From: Nitrosomonas sp.
GTDB lineage: Bacteria; Pseudomonadota; Gammaproteobacteria; Burkholderiales; Nitrosomonadaceae
NCBI RefSeq assembly: GCF_024282095.1
Contig: NZ_JAMWZS010000020.1
Location: 1 to 48,236 of the forward strand
Reading direction: 5' to 3'
DNA length: 48,236 bases
Of this stretch, positions 9,906 to 20,814 are shown in pieces; the stretch's first letter is position 1, and the number at the start of each line of letters is the position of its first letter. A program made the position numbers and the translations under genes. The notes below the pieces were generated by a model. The model was not told the origin of the DNA. It was given only the letters and a program-made list of their open reading frames with translations, and searched no databases.

Positions 9906-11249
9906 GTGAGTAAATTGGCTATAAAAAAAGAAATGACAAATAAATCCGTAGATAAGTTTGCTGAACTCAAAAGGCGTTTGTGGTTTCTACTGCTTGCATT
10001 GATAGTATATAGAATAGGTGCTCATGTGCCGGTCCCTGGAATTGACCCAATCATTTTAAAAGATCTATTCGAATCCCAAGAGAGTAGTGTTTTGGGTATG
10101 TTCAATATGTTTTCTGGTGGTGCTCTTTCGAGATTCTCAATCTTTGCACTTGGTATTATGCCTTATATATCTGCATCTATCATAATGCAATTAGGTACTG
10201 TGGCTGTACCGTATCTTGAATCCTTAAAAAAAGAAGGTGAAAGCGGAAGAAGAAAAATTACGCAGTATACTCGCTATGGAACTCTAGCACTTGCGTGTAT
10301 CCAAAGTTATGGGATATCAATTGCACTACAATCTCAAGCAGGGCTTGTACTATCGCCAGGTGAAATGTTTACATTGACAACGGTTGTTACATTAGTTACT
10401 GGTACTATATTTTTAATGTGGTTAGGCGAGCAAATAACAGAGCGTGGCATAGGAAACGGAATTTCCTTAATTATCTTTGCAGGCATTGCCGCAGGACTTC
10501 CAAGTGCTATTGGTGGAACGTTGGATTTAGTAAGTACTGGTTCTATGCATTTTTTAGTAGCTTTAAGTATTTTTATTATTGCGGCACTAATTACTAGTTT
10601 TGTCGTTTTTATCGAAAAAGGTCAAAGAAGAATACTTGTTAATTATGCAAAACGCCAAGTTGGACATAAAATTTATGGTGGACAAAACTCACATTTACCT
10701 CTCAAGTTAAATATGGCAGGTGTAATTCCACCAATTTTTGCTTCGAGTATTATTTTGTTCCCTGCGACATTGGCAGGGTGGTTTGCAAATAGCGAGTCTA
10801 TGATTTGGTTAAAGGACTTAAGTGCCGCTTTATCTCCTGGACAACCAATTTATGTAATACTCTATGCTGTCATGATCATTTTCTTTTGTTTTTTTTATAC
10901 TGCGCTTGTATTTAATCCAAAAGAAACTGCCGATAACCTCAAAAAGAGTGGCGCTTTTATTCCGGGGATAAGACCAGGAGATCAAACAACGCGCTATATT
11001 GAGAAAATTATGTTGCGATTGACATTAGCTGGTGCTATATACGTAACACTTGTTTGTTTATTACCGGAATTTTTAATTCTTAAATGGAACGTGCCTTTTT
11101 ATTTTGGAGGTACTTCTCTATTAATAATAGTTATTGTTACTATGGATTTTATGTCACAAATTCAATCCCATATTATGTCATCACAATATGAGAGTTTATT
11201 GAAAAAAGCTAATTTTAAAGGCAGTGCTGGGAAAATTCCTGTAAAATAA
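9906..11249 (+). CDS. secY: SecY, protein-conducting channel of the Sec translocase
   Basis: 447 residues with ten predicted membrane segments and the SecY signatures: [12 protein letters not shown] at the first helix (plug region follows), the [22 protein letters not shown] segment, [14 protein letters not shown], and the cytosolic loop [17 protein letters not shown]. With SecE and SecG it forms the channel for SecA-driven export and YidC-assisted insertion. The reading frame opens at GTG 9906 ([10 protein letters not shown]); an ATG at 9933 (MTNKSVDKF) is an alternative, and neither has a strong ribosome-binding site. The gene is 7 bp after rplO. Confidence 0.97.
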   Translation: MSKLAIKKEMTNKSVDKFAELKRRLWFLLLALIVYRIGAHVPVPGIDPIILKDLFESQESSVLGMFNMFSGGALSRFSIFALGIMPYISASIIMQLGTVAVPYLESLKKEGESGRRKITQYTRYGTLALACIQSYGISIALQSQAGLVLSPGEMFTLTTVVTLVTGTIFLMWLGEQITERGIGNGISLIIFAGIAAGLPSAIGGTLDLVSTGSMHFLVALSIFIIAALITSFVVFIEKGQRRILVNYAKRQVGHKIYGGQNSHLPLKLNMAGVIPPIFASSIILFPATLAGWFANSESMIWLKDLSAALSPGQPIYVILYAVMIIFFCFFYTALVFNPKETADNLKKSGAFIPGIRPGDQTTRYIEKIMLRLTLAGAIYVTLVCLLPEFLILKWNVPFYFGGTSLLIIVIVTMDFMSQIQSHIMSSQYESLLKKANFKGSAGKIPVK

Positions 11250-11266
11250 ACTCATAATGGTAGTTA

Positions 11267-11485
11267 ATGGCTAAAGAAGACACAATACAAATGCAAGGCG
11301 AGATTCTTGAAACACTCCCCAATGCTACATTTCGCGTTAAACTTGAAAATGGTCATATAGTTCTCGGTCATATATCTGGAAAGATGCGTATGCATTATAT
11401 AAGAATATTGCCTGGGGATAAAGTAACGGTTGATCTTACACCTTATGATTTAACACGTGCAAGAATAACATTTCGTGCGAAATAA
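11267..11485 (+). CDS. infA: Translation initiation factor IF-1
   Basis: 72 residues, the exact family length, starting [20 protein letters not shown] and ending with the [14 protein letters not shown] strand of the OB fold. IF-1 blocks the A site of the 30S subunit during initiation. The position between secY and rpmJ is standard in betaproteobacteria. Confidence 0.98.
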   Translation: MAKEDTIQMQGEILETLPNATFRVKLENGHIVLGHISGKMRMHYIRILPGDKVTVDLTPYDLTRARITFRAK

Positions 11486-11518
11486 AAGATAATATTAATT
11501 AAAGGATTAAGGAATTTT

Positions 11519-11632
11519 ATGAAGGTAAGCGCATCTGTAAAGAAACTCTGTAGAAATTGTAAAATAATCCGCCGAAATCGAGTTGTTCGTATAATTTGTA
11601 AAGATTCTCGCCATAAGCAGCGGCAAGGCTAA
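11519..11632 (+). CDS. rpmJ: 50S ribosomal protein L36 (zinc-binding form)
   Basis: A 37-codon frame reading [19 protein letters not shown] and ending DSRHKQRQG, the complete L36. The zinc ligands C11, C14, C27 and H32 are all present, so this is the zinc-binding (C+) form. The start ATG spans 11519-11521 and follows an AAGGA ribosome-binding site at about 11507-11512. It closes the spc block before rpsM. Confidence 0.97.
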   Translation: MKVSASVKKLCRNCKIIRRNRVVRIICKDSRHKQRQG

Positions 11633-11669
11633 CTACTACATAATTTAATTATTAATACAGGAAAATCAA

Positions 11670-12029
11670 ATGGCGCGTATCGCTGGCGTAAATATTCCGA
11701 ATCATCAACATGTAAGTATTGCGTTGACTGCAATTTATGGCATTGGTAGGTCATGTTCTAAAAATATTTGTCAATCTGCTGGAATCGAGACGGATAAGAA
11801 GATCAAGGATCTATCAGATGAAGAAATTGATCAATTACGCGATCATATTTCGAAGCTTACAACGGAAGGCGATCTGCGTCGAGAGATTTCGATGAATATT
11901 AAGAGACTAATGGATTTGGGGTGTTATCGTGGTTTAAGGCATAGACGCGGTCTCCCTGTACGAGGTCAGCGTACTCGTACAAATGCTAGAACGCGTAAAG
12001 GGCCACGTAAAGCGATACGAGCGAGATAA
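11670..12029 (+). CDS. rpsM: 30S ribosomal protein S13
   Basis: 119 residues: [37 protein letters not shown] and the basic C-terminal tail [21 protein letters not shown]. The tail reaches the P-site tRNA, and the protein forms a bridge to L5. It is the first gene of the alpha block, 37 bp after rpmJ. Confidence 0.98.
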   Translation: MARIAGVNIPNHQHVSIALTAIYGIGRSCSKNICQSAGIETDKKIKDLSDEEIDQLRDHISKLTTEGDLRREISMNIKRLMDLGCYRGLRHRRGLPVRGQRTRTNARTRKGPRKAIRAR

Positions 12030-12079
12030 TTTCTGGTTATACATTTAATTAATTTCAAAAAATAAGGGATTTTGCTTCT

Positions 12080-12469
12080 ATGGTTAAGGCTGTTTCGCGC
12101 ATACGAAAAAAAATAAAAAAGAATGTATCAGAAGGCATAGCGCATGTTCATGCCTCTTTTAATAATACCATAGTGACTATAACTGATAGGCAAGGGAATG
12201 CTCTTTCCTGGGCTACTTCAGGTGGAGTTGGCTTCAAAGGATCACGCAAAAGCACACCATTTGCGGCTCAGGTTGCTGCTGAAACTGCAAGTAAAACTGC
12301 AATTGATTGCGGTGTTAAAAACCTGGAGGTTAGAATTAAAGGACCCGGACCCGGTAGAGACTCGGCGGTTCGCGCTTTAAATGCTGCTGGTTTTAAAATC
12401 ACGAGTATTTCAGATGTGACACCTGTTCCACACAATGGATGTCGACCACCAAAAAAACGCCGTATTTGA
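12080..12469 (+). CDS. rpsK: 30S ribosomal protein S11
   Basis: 129 residues with [22 protein letters not shown] and the closing [14 protein letters not shown], both diagnostic for S11, which lies on the 30S platform near the E site. The TGA stop overlaps the ribosome-binding site of rpsD. Confidence 0.98.
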   Translation: MVKAVSRIRKKIKKNVSEGIAHVHASFNNTIVTITDRQGNALSWATSGGVGFKGSRKSTPFAAQVAAETASKTAIDCGVKNLEVRIKGPGPGRDSAVRALNAAGFKITSISDVTPVPHNGCRPPKKRRI

Positions 12470-12479
12470 GGAGAATGCA

Positions 12480-13106
12480 TTGGCTAGAAATATTGAACCA
12501 AAATGTAGACAGTGTCGACGAGAAGGCGAGAAATTATTTTTAAAAGGTGAGAAATGTTTCTCAGATAAATGTGCAATTGAAAGAAGGAATTATCCGCCTG
12601 GTCAACATGGACAGAAAAAAGGAAGATTATCCGATTATGGTGGGCAACTACGTGAGAAACAGAAAGTTAGAAAAATATATGGAATATTAGAACGGCAATT
12701 TCGAAATATATATAAGACCGCGGATAAACACAAAGGAATAACCGGAAATATTTTATTGCAGTTGCTTGAGAGTCGTCTTGATAATGTTGCTTATCACATG
12801 GGCTTTGGATCTTCACGCGCTGAGGCGAGACAAATAGTAAGGCATAATTGTATTCTTGTTAATGGTAAGCGCGTGAATATGCCATCATATTTAGTTAAAG
12901 CTGGCGATACAATTCAGATTACAGATAATGCTAAAAACCAATTACGTATTAAAACAGCCATAGAAGCAGCTGATAATCGTAATTTTCCAACTTGGATTGA
13001 AATGGATATTAAAGGAATGAAGGGTATTTTTAAAGCTAAACCAGATCGCTCAGAGCTACCCACATCAATAAATGAGTCATTGGTTGTGGAATTATATTCT
13101 AAGTAA
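12480..13106 (+). CDS. rpsD: 30S ribosomal protein S4 (TTG start)
   Basis: 208 residues from TTG 12480, reading [20 protein letters not shown] (initiator Met). A GAGGAG ribosome-binding site at 12468-12473 lies 6 bp before the TTG, and ARN at the N-terminus is the family start. The longer frame from ATG 12435 overlaps rpsK and adds 15 unrelated residues. The cysteines of KCRQC and KCFSDKC could bind zinc as in other C+ S4 proteins. The S4 RNA-binding domain is around residues 95-160 ([20 protein letters not shown]). S4 starts 30S assembly and in E. coli represses the alpha operon. Confidence 0.96.
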   Translation: MARNIEPKCRQCRREGEKLFLKGEKCFSDKCAIERRNYPPGQHGQKKGRLSDYGGQLREKQKVRKIYGILERQFRNIYKTADKHKGITGNILLQLLESRLDNVAYHMGFGSSRAEARQIVRHNCILVNGKRVNMPSYLVKAGDTIQITDNAKNQLRIKTAIEAADNRNFPTWIEMDIKGMKGIFKAKPDRSELPTSINESLVVELYSK

Positions 13107-13147
13107 TTTATCTTTTATTGGTTTGCTTTACGCAAAGGGACCTTACT

Positions 13148-14152
13148 ATGCAAGGTAATGAATTACTAACACCTCGTATTATTGATGTTCAAAATATATC
13201 ACCGCTGCATGCTAAAGTTGTTATGGAACCTTTTGAAAGAGGATATGGACATACTTTAGGAAATGCTTTGCGGCGGATACTTTTGTCATCTATGACAGGT
13301 TATGCTCCTACAGAGATTAAAATTGCTGGTGTTGTTCATGAATACTCAACACTTGATGGAGTGCAAGAAGATATTGTTGATATTTTATTGAATATTAAGG
13401 GTATAGTATTAAAGCTACATAATAATAGTGAAGCTATACTATCTCTAAAGAAAACGGGCAAAGGAATTGTCACAGCTGGTGATATTGAAATCGGCCATGA
13501 TGTTGAAATTATGAATCCTGACCATATAATTGCTCATTTAACTACAGATGGAAAGCTAGATATTCAACTGAAAATAGAAAAGGGACGCGGTTATGTTCCC
13601 GCTACTCTGAGAAAAAATAAAAACTCTGAGAAAGCAATAGGTACCATTTTTTTAGATGCATCGTTTAGTCCTATTAGACGTGTCAGCTATACAGTCGAGA
13701 GCGCACGTGTGGAGCAAAGAACTGATCTTGATAAACTTGTTATGGATCTTGAGACAAACGGTGTTGTTGAACCTGAAGAGGCAATTCGTTATGCTGCGCG
13801 AGTTTTGGTGCAGCAATTATCTATTTTTGCTGATTTAGAGAGCACGCCTATTGCTAAGGAGCAGCCACTCATTCCACAAATTGATCCTATTTTGCTGCGC
13901 CCAGTAGATGATTTAGAACTTACAGTGAGATCTGCTAATTGTCTTAAGGTTGAAAATATATATTACATAGGTGATCTGATACAACGAACGGAAGCAGAAT
14001 TATTACGTACTCCAAATTTAGGAAGAAAATCTCTTAATGAAATAAAAGAAGTACTAGCTGCCCGAGAGCTTACTTTAGGTATGAAATTAGATAATTGGCC
14101 ACCTGCAAATCTTGATAATATTGCTAAGGATATAAATCATGCGCCACAATAA
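13148..14152 (+). CDS. rpoA: DNA-directed RNA polymerase subunit alpha
   Basis: 334 residues from ATG 13148 ([16 protein letters not shown]); the frame opens 10 codons earlier at 13118, but that extension has no family similarity. The N-terminal dimerisation domain includes [21 protein letters not shown] and [22 protein letters not shown]. The C-terminal domain ([18 protein letters not shown] to [12 protein letters not shown]) binds UP elements and activators. It lies in the alpha block and its end overlaps rplQ by 14 bp. Confidence 0.98.
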   Translation: MQGNELLTPRIIDVQNISPLHAKVVMEPFERGYGHTLGNALRRILLSSMTGYAPTEIKIAGVVHEYSTLDGVQEDIVDILLNIKGIVLKLHNNSEAILSLKKTGKGIVTAGDIEIGHDVEIMNPDHIIAHLTTDGKLDIQLKIEKGRGYVPATLRKNKNSEKAIGTIFLDASFSPIRRVSYTVESARVEQRTDLDKLVMDLETNGVVEPEEAIRYAARVLVQQLSIFADLESTPIAKEQPLIPQIDPILLRPVDDLELTVRSANCLKVENIYYIGDLIQRTEAELLRTPNLGRKSLNEIKEVLAARELTLGMKLDNWPPANLDNIAKDINHAPQ

Positions 14153-14543
14153 TGCGTTAAGAAAATTAAATCGATCAAGCAGTCATCGTGCTGCTATGTT
14201 TCGTAATATGAGCAATTCATTATTGCGTCATGAGATTATTAAGACTACATTACCAAAAGCAAAAGAACTTAGAAGATACGTCGAACCGGTAATTACTTTA
14301 GCAAAGAAACCTTCCTTATCCAATCGTAGGCTGGCTTTTAATAGACTCCGGGATCGAGAAATCGTAGTTAAATTATTTTCTGAACTGGGCCCGCGTTATG
14401 AAACTCGCCCTGGTGGATATTTAAGAATTCTTAAATATGGTTTTAGAAAAGGCGATAATGCTCCGATGGCGCTTGTGGAACTGGTTGATAGACCAAGTAA
14501 TGAGCAAACTTCTGAAGCTAATCTTAAAGGAAGTGAAGAATAA
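14139..14543 (+). CDS. rplQ: 50S ribosomal protein L17
   Basis: 134 residues: [28 protein letters not shown] is not interrupted and is diagnostic, followed by [29 protein letters not shown]. It ends the ribosomal block. The start is inside the last codons of rpoA (14-bp overlap). The following 100 bp show no clear factor-independent terminator, so transcription may continue into birA. Confidence 0.98.
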   Translation: MRHNNALRKLNRSSSHRAAMFRNMSNSLLRHEIIKTTLPKAKELRRYVEPVITLAKKPSLSNRRLAFNRLRDREIVVKLFSELGPRYETRPGGYLRILKYGFRKGDNAPMALVELVDRPSNEQTSEANLKGSEE

Positions 14544-14620
14544 GCTGAATTTACCATAGCTAATTGAGATCATATCGATATTACTCTGCTACTGTAATTA
14601 TTTTGAAGAGATAAAATGAA

Positions 14621-14661
14621 TTAGTAGGATTCGGATTTTTCTGATATTTGAATTCTACTAA
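14621..14661 (+). promoter_or_regulatory. 12-bp inverted repeat immediately before birA (possible operator)
   Basis: TTAGTAGGATTC (14621-14632) and GAATTCTACTAA (14650-14661) are inverted copies with one mismatch, separated by 17 bp, and the right arm ends 1 bp before the proposed birA ATG. The layout (two half-sites, about one and a half helical turns apart) resembles a dimer operator. The half-sites do not match the E. coli BirA operator (TTGTAAACC half-site), so the binding protein is unknown. It could also fold into an RNA hairpin that covers the translation start. Confidence 0.4.
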
Positions 14662-14662
14662 A

Positions 14663-15652
14663 ATGAATATATATACCATTTCGATACTTCGCCTACTAAG
14701 TGATGGCAAATTTCACTCCAGTGTTTCAATCGTAGAGCACTTTCAATGTTCGCGCAAAACGATTTCTAGAGCTTTAAAATGTATCAATGCCTTAGGGATT
14801 TGCTTGACTAAGCTCCGTGGAAAAGGATACCGCTGGGAGCGCCCCATTCGCTGGCTAAACTCAGACGTAATATTGAGGAATTTAGCTTCTAATATTAATT
14901 CTAGGCTTTTTGATTTAATAATTCTTGATTCTATTGATTCTACAAATAATTTCCTACTTAAGAATTTAGAGATACAGCAAGAAAGAAACACTCATATTTT
15001 AGTTGTAGCTGCTGAATTACAAACGGCCGGACGTGGCCGTCTAGGTCGCACATGGTATAGTGGTTTGGGGGATAGTCTTACATTCTCGTTGCGATGGCAT
15101 TTTAACTATAGTATCTATGAGTTATCAGGCTTAAGTTTGGTGATTGGCATTGCGATAATTCGTGTTCTTAATTCTTTTTCTATTAAAGATGTGAGTCTTA
15201 AGTGGCCTAATGATATCTTGTTTCATCGCTATAAATTGGCTGGTATTCTAATTGAGCTTCGTGGCGAAGTACTTGGTTCTTCTTGTGCTGTAATCGGTGT
15301 TGGTATTAATTTTAATCTCTCCGAAAAGATTAAATCTGCTATTGAACAAAAAGCTACAGATTTATTTACTATTACTGGTGATTATATTGATCGCAATGTG
15401 ATACTCGGTGCATTATTATCAGAACTGAGAGATATTTTAATTGCATTTGAGAAATACGGTTTTGTACATTTTAAGAAAGAATGGATAAGCTACCACGCTT
15501 TTGAAGGTGAAAAAGTTTATCTCACTTTGCCTAATGGTTCGGTAATTGAAGGTATTGCTGATGGCATCAATGATGATGGGGCGCTATTTTTAGTAACTGC
15601 TGCGGGTAGGAATTCTTATAATGTCGGAGACGTTTCTTTGCGCATGAAGTGA
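14663..15652 (+). CDS. birA: Biotin--[acetyl-CoA-carboxylase] ligase / probable biotin repressor
   Basis: 329 residues from ATG 14663; a TTG at 14648 would add five. The N-terminal 60 residues form a winged helix (SVSIVEHFQCSRKTISRALK), so this is a class II ligase that can bind DNA. The catalytic part has LDSIDSTNNFLL, the AELQTAGRGRLGRTWYS biotinyl-AMP loop, LKWPNDILFHRYKLAGILIEL and GVGINFNL. It biotinylates the carrier subunit of acetyl-CoA carboxylase and probably represses biotin genes, for which bioBFHCD at 27-31 kb is the natural target, though no canonical BirA operator is seen there. Confidence 0.95.
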   Translation: MNIYTISILRLLSDGKFHSSVSIVEHFQCSRKTISRALKCINALGICLTKLRGKGYRWERPIRWLNSDVILRNLASNINSRLFDLIILDSIDSTNNFLLKNLEIQQERNTHILVVAAELQTAGRGRLGRTWYSGLGDSLTFSLRWHFNYSIYELSGLSLVIGIAIIRVLNSFSIKDVSLKWPNDILFHRYKLAGILIELRGEVLGSSCAVIGVGINFNLSEKIKSAIEQKATDLFTITGDYIDRNVILGALLSELRDILIAFEKYGFVHFKKEWISYHAFEGEKVYLTLPNGSVIEGIADGINDDGALFLVTAAGRNSYNVGDVSLRMK

Positions 15653-15665
15653 CGATGATGATCTT

Positions 15666-16424
15666 ATGGCTTATATATTAGCGATAGATTCTGGAAACTC
15701 ATATATTAAATGGGGTTTATATGCTGATAATCTATGGATCCAGAAAGGTAAAGTTCTTTATAGTGAAATATCTACCTTAAAAGAAGAATTTTCTGACTTA
15801 CCTAAGCCGACATTGATTGTTATTTCACATGTCGCGCGTGCTATTACGCGAAGTCAACTCGATATAATCGTTTCAATTTGGTCAACCAGAACGCATTGGG
15901 TTGTCGCACAAGCATTTCAGTGCGATGTTTTGAATGGTTATGCAAATCCCGCACAATTAGGCAGTGATCGATGGGCTGCCTTAATCGCTGCTTGGGAAAT
16001 TCGGCATCATGCTTGTTTGGTTATTAATGTTGGTACTGCTGTGACTATCGATGCACTTTCGGATTCAGGCAAATTCTTGGGGGGGATCATTATGCCGGGA
16101 ATGCACTTGATGCTTAATAGCCTATTATCAGGTACACAATTGATAAAAGCCGACGCTGGAAGTTATAGAAATTTTCCGCAAAATACCAATGATGCAATTC
16201 AAAGTGGTGTAATCCAATGCCTAGTGGGAGCCATTGAGCGAATGTACAACTTACTTTCATTACAACAAGATCATCCAGTTGAAACCTGTATCATGAGTGG
16301 AGGAGGTGCTTCTAGCCTTATACCTTTTATTAAGATTCCAATTATGATTGTCGAAAATTTAGTGCTGGATGGATTAGTTATAATTGCTAACGATCTTCGA
16401 TTAAATAAGGAATCTTCCTTTTAA
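15666..16424 (+). CDS. coaX: Type III pantothenate kinase
   Basis: 252 residues with the ASKHA-fold features of Coa[13 protein letters not shown] near the N-terminus (phosphate loop), the [17 protein letters not shown] substrate segment at about residues 96-115, [11 protein letters not shown], and [11 protein letters not shown]. It phosphorylates pantothenate, the first step of coenzyme A synthesis, without feedback by CoA. It is 13 bp after birA, an arrangement common in betaproteobacteria (in some species the two are fused). Confidence 0.95.
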   Translation: MAYILAIDSGNSYIKWGLYADNLWIQKGKVLYSEISTLKEEFSDLPKPTLIVISHVARAITRSQLDIIVSIWSTRTHWVVAQAFQCDVLNGYANPAQLGSDRWAALIAAWEIRHHACLVINVGTAVTIDALSDSGKFLGGIIMPGMHLMLNSLLSGTQLIKADAGSYRNFPQNTNDAIQSGVIQCLVGAIERMYNLLSLQQDHPVETCIMSGGGASSLIPFIKIPIMIVENLVLDGLVIIANDLRLNKESSF

Positions 16425-16444
16425 TTTTCAATAAAGTGTTTTTT

Positions 16445-17041
16445 ATGTCTCAATTTCAGAATGCTGTTTTTTATACATCGGTGAATGATGCTCGAGATTT
16501 GCCACAACATTCGGGTATTGAGGTTGCATTTGCTGGGAGATCTAATGCTGGCAAATCAAGTGTCATTAACACGCTGGCTAATCGAAATCGTTTGGCTTTT
16601 GTCAGTAAAACGCCAGGCCGTACTCAACATATTAACTTTTTTAAATTGGATGCTGAACAGTTTCTTGTTGATTTGCCGGGATACGGGTATGCCAAGGTTC
16701 CGCATCCTATTCGTGAACACTGGGAGAAATTATTAAGTAACTATCTGCAAACACGTGAGTCACTCAAAGGGTTAGTATTGATAATGGATATCCGTCACCC
16801 ACTTAAATCTCTAGATACCCAAATGCTCGATTGGTTTGCACCAACTGGAAAGGCAGTTCATATTTTATTGACAAAAGCTGATAAACTGAGCAAGCAGCAA
16901 GCAAATAATACTTTAAAAGATGTAAACTTGTATATCAAAGATGCGTATCCACACTGTACCGTTCAGTTGTTTTCTAGCTTAGCAACTACAGGTGTTGAAG
17001 ACGCAAGCAATGTTATTAATGGCTGGCTGCGGAATAGTTAG
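16445..17041 (+). CDS. engB: EngB/YihA family ribosome-biogenesis GTPase
   Basis: 198 residues from ATG 16445 ([13 protein letters not shown]); the frame opens three codons earlier at a TTG. GTPase motifs are G1 [10 protein letters not shown]3 DLPGYGYAK and G4 TKAD. EngB acts late in 50S assembly and is essential in many bacteria. It is separated from coaX by 20 bp. Downstream, the stop is followed within 40 bp by the structured RNA locus at 17080-17160. Confidence 0.95.
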   Translation: MSQFQNAVFYTSVNDARDLPQHSGIEVAFAGRSNAGKSSVINTLANRNRLAFVSKTPGRTQHINFFKLDAEQFLVDLPGYGYAKVPHPIREHWEKLLSNYLQTRESLKGLVLIMDIRHPLKSLDTQMLDWFAPTGKAVHILLTKADKLSKQQANNTLKDVNLYIKDAYPHCTVQLFSSLATTGVEDASNVINGWLRNS

Positions 17042-17044
17042 AAG

Positions 17045-17074
17045 TTGTGAGTTTTTTATATACTGCTATATATA
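17045..17074 (+). promoter_or_regulatory. Candidate promoter of the hairpin RNA locus
   Basis: TTGTGA (17045-17050) and TATATA (17067-17072 or 17069-17074) are separated by 16 or 18 bp. A start 6-8 bp after the -10 box falls at about 17079-17082, exactly at the first base of the first GC-rich hairpin. This agreement is the main reason to think the hairpins are an independent transcript and not just the terminator of engB. Confidence 0.5.
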
Positions 17075-17079
17075 AAAAA

Positions 17080-17160
17080 CCCCCCGGCTAAAGGGGAGTA
17101 AAACCGGGGGGAGCTGCCTTAATATCACTTAAGGCCCTGTCTCAGGGAGGGAAGACAGGG
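17080..17160 (+). ncRNA. Structured RNA with three tandem hairpins, SD-like loops
   Basis: Three perfect stems lie end to end. Stem 1 is 8 bp, CCCCCCGG (17080-17087) with CCGGGGGG (17104-17111), with a 16-nt loop containing AGGGGAG. Stem 2 is 7 bp, GCCTTAA (17116-17122) with TTAAGGC (17129-17135). Stem 3 is 8 bp, CCCTGTCT (17135-17142) with AGACAGGG (17153-17160), with a 10-nt loop CAGGGAGGGA. The stems are consistent with a small RNA or a multi-hairpin terminator. The loops hold Shine-Dalgarno-like GGGGAG and GGAGG, but no ATG occurs before 17261. No T-run follows any stem, which argues against a simple terminator. A toxic small RNA family has been described from betaproteobacteria; whether this belongs to it I cannot tell. 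Confidence 0.65.
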
Positions 17161-17192
17161 GATACGATCAAGACCGTCCCTTTATAAGAGGA

Positions 17193-18265
<1,073 letters not shown>

Positions 18266-18267
18266 TA

Positions 18268-20592
18268 TCAGAACAATTGATCTTTTAAATCTCTTGTGAC
18301 TTTGGGGGCTTGATCAATAAGGGATGGAGAGTCTGAAAGTGGCGGAAGCTGTTCGTTAAAAAAATATTCGACTACATCTCCGGCAGATTCCCGAAATCCT
18401 GTTGATGAATTGATTTTTGTTGCAAGGATCCCATTAGGGAGTTTGTATTCTGCCATTGGAATACCTTTTAGCACCGGACCCATGTAATCCATCCAAATTG
18501 GCAATGCAACACGTCCCCCGGTTTCGTTATTTCCTAATGATCTCGGTTCATCGTATCCTGTCCAGGCAATTGTCACCAGATCTTTTTGAAAGCCGCAGAA
18601 CCAGGCATCGACAAAATTACTGGTAGTTCCGGTTTTTCCTGCCAAATCGGTACGCCCCAGTTGTTTGGCTTTAATAGCTGTACCATGATTGATCACATCT
18701 TGCATCATGCTAGTCATGATAAATGCATTACGTGGATCGACGACCCGCTTGGCGCCATTTGAGACGGTTACAGGTTGGAATTGTTCAAGCGTATTACCTT
18801 TCTCATCTTCAATACGCTTTATAAAATAAGGCGCAACACGAAAACCGCCATTTGCAAAAATGGCATATCCGACAGCCATTTGCATTGGTGTAACCGAACC
18901 TGAACCTAATGCCATGGGTAAATAGGGAGGATGGCGATTGGCTTCAAAGCCAAATCGGGTAATATAATCCTGAGCATACTGAATGCCGATGGCTTGCAAT
19001 ATTCGGATCGACACGAGATTCTTCGATTTGACTAATGCAGTACGCATACGCATAGGCCCTTCAAATTTGCCATCAAAATTTTTGGGTTCCCATAATTGAC
19101 TCCCTGTCTGGGTTGCACTAAATGAGAGTGGTGCATCATTGATAATTGTGGCCGGCGTGAAGCCTTTTTCCAAAGCTGCGGAATAAATAAAAGGTTTAAA
19201 GCTGGAGCCGGGTTGGCGCCATGCTTGTGTGACGTGATTGAATTGATTTTTATGAAAATCAAATCCACCGATTAAAGCACGGATAGCACCATCATTGGGA
19301 TCAAGAGAAACAAGGGCAGCTTCTATTTCCGGGAGTTGAACGATATGCCATGCATTCTTTTTATCTTTTTGTATACGAATTAATGCACCGGGGGTAATGT
19401 ATTTTTTTCCAGCTTCTTTTTTGTCGCTTAGAAATTTTTGTGCAAATTTAAGCCCTTCACCTGTAATCTCAACAGTTTCTCCACCTTTCCGATAAGCTCG
19501 TACTGCATTGGATTTGGCGGCTAATACAATCGCTGCGTAAGCATCATCGCTATCGCTGACTTCATCCAATGCATCATCAAGCGTTTTTTCCTGGTTGGTG
19601 CCATACTTCAATAAATCGATATAGGCTTCAGGGCCACGGTAACCACGACGTCTGTCATAATCAATGATATTTTTTCGCAGCGCATGGTAGGCAGCTTCTT
19701 GGTCCAGCTGGCGGATAGTCGTATAGACTTTGATGCCCTTACTATATGCTTCTTCTTGGTAACGATCATATATGACTTGACGAACCATTTCAGAAATATA
19801 GTCAGCAGGCATTGCAAAGACTGTTGATTGCTTTTTAATGGGAATGGGTTGTTTTTCTAATGCACTGAGTTCTTCGCTTGAGATGTGATTGAGCTTGTGC
19901 AACCGACCCAGTACATAGATTTGCCGACTTTTGGCGCGTTTAGGATTACTGATTGGGTTATAACCAGAAGGCGCTTTGGGTAATCCTGCCAACATAGCGG
20001 CCTCAGCCACATTGATTTCCTGTAGCGATTTTCCGAAATACGTTTGCGCTGCTGCCGCAAAACCATAACTGCGTTGACCGAGATAAATTTGATTGATGTA
20101 AAGCTCCAGGATCTTGTCTTTACTCAGGTTATGCTCAATTTTGAAGGCCAGCAGCGCCTCACTGAATTTCCTTGTCAGTGTTTTTTCTCTTGTTAGAAAA
20201 AAGTTTCGCGCCACTTGCATGGTGATGGTGCTGGCACCCTGACGCACACTCCCCGCTGAGAAATTTGAATGGGCGGCGCGCAATACACCCAGATAATCAA
20301 CACCGCCATGTTCATAGAAACGATCATCTTCTGCTGCAAGGATCGCTTGTTTGAGATGCTCCGGCACCTCAGAGATTTTTACAACGTTTCTGCGTTCCGC
20401 GCCAAATTCTCCTATGAGTAGACCTTCATCGCTGTATATGCGCAATGGAATCTTAGGACGATAATCAGTCAATGTATCCAGTGATGGTAGGTTGGAATAG
20501 ATGACCAGCGCAGCAAATCCGGCTAGTAGCACACCAATCAAACCTAATGCGGACAGAGTAACAAAAAAATAATAAAGCCAACGAGCGAACAT
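18268..20592 (-). CDS. mrcA: Penicillin-binding protein 1A (bifunctional class A)
   Basis: 774 residues. A single N-terminal membrane segment (about residues 8-32) is followed by the GT51 glycosyltransferase domain with EDDRFYEHGGVDYLG and RQGASTITMQVARNFFL, an OB-like insertion, and the transpeptidase domain with the active-site PGSSFKPFIY motif, SKN (SKNLVS) and KTGTTSNFVDAW. It polymerises and cross-links peptidoglycan in the periplasm. It is divergent from pilMNOPQ, an arrangement widespread in beta- and gammaproteobacteria and thought to reflect pilus machine insertion through the wall. Confidence 0.96.
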   Translation of the reverse strand: MFARWLYYFFVTLSALGLIGVLLAGFAALVIYSNLPSLDTLTDYRPKIPLRIYSDEGLLIGEFGAERRNVVKISEVPEHLKQAILAAEDDRFYEHGGVDYLGVLRAAHSNFSAGSVRQGASTITMQVARNFFLTREKTLTRKFSEALLAFKIEHNLSKDKILELYINQIYLGQRSYGFAAAAQTYFGKSLQEINVAEAAMLAGLPKAPSGYNPISNPKRAKSRQIYVLGRLHKLNHISSEELSALEKQPIPIKKQSTVFAMPADYISEMVRQVIYDRYQEEAYSKGIKVYTTIRQLDQEAAYHALRKNIIDYDRRRGYRGPEAYIDLLKYGTNQEKTLDDALDEVSDSDDAYAAIVLAAKSNAVRAYRKGGETVEITGEGLKFAQKFLSDKKEAGKKYITPGALIRIQKDKKNAWHIVQLPEIEAALVSLDPNDGAIRALIGGFDFHKNQFNHVTQAWRQPGSSFKPFIYSAALEKGFTPATIINDAPLSFSATQTGSQLWEPKNFDGKFEGPMRMRTALVKSKNLVSIRILQAIGIQYAQDYITRFGFEANRHPPYLPMALGSGSVTPMQMAVGYAIFANGGFRVAPYFIKRIEDEKGNTLEQFQPVTVSNGAKRVVDPRNAFIMTSMMQDVINHGTAIKAKQLGRTDLAGKTGTTSNFVDAWFCGFQKDLVTIAWTGYDEPRSLGNNETGGRVALPIWMDYMGPVLKGIPMAEYKLPNGILATKINSSTGFRESAGDVVEYFFNEQLPPLSDSPSLIDQAPKVTRDLKDQLF

Positions 20593-20814
20593 GAAAATGG
20601 ATTTAATTAAATGGCGTGAACAAACATCAATTTACAATTATAGGGGCAATATATGCTGTTTTTCTTAGGATAAGAATTTGTCAACTCTGTCAGAATCTAC
20701 TTCACAAGTAAGTTGTTTAATCTATTCTATAAATTTAGCGAAACGGGTAGTTTACATATATTTAGCGTTAATTGGGTAATTTAATAATCTGCGAGTATTA
20801 CTTCTTACAAACCA
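20593..20814. promoter_or_regulatory. Divergent intergenic region between mrcA and pilM
   Basis: 222 bp between two divergent start codons must hold promoters for both mrcA and the pilM operon. It is AT-rich. I see no single convincing -35/-10 pair, only several partial ones, so no hexamers are assigned. Confidence 0.4.

Noticed and set aside
12435-13106. rpsD starting at ATG 12435
   Set aside because: The extension overlaps rpsK and has no S4 similarity; TTG 12480 has GAGGAG and gives the conserved ARN start.
17080-17160. The hairpins as a simple engB terminator
   Set aside because: Three stems in series with no T-run after any of them and a promoter-like sequence placed to start at stem 1 fit a separate RNA better, although a terminator role for stem 1 is not excluded.
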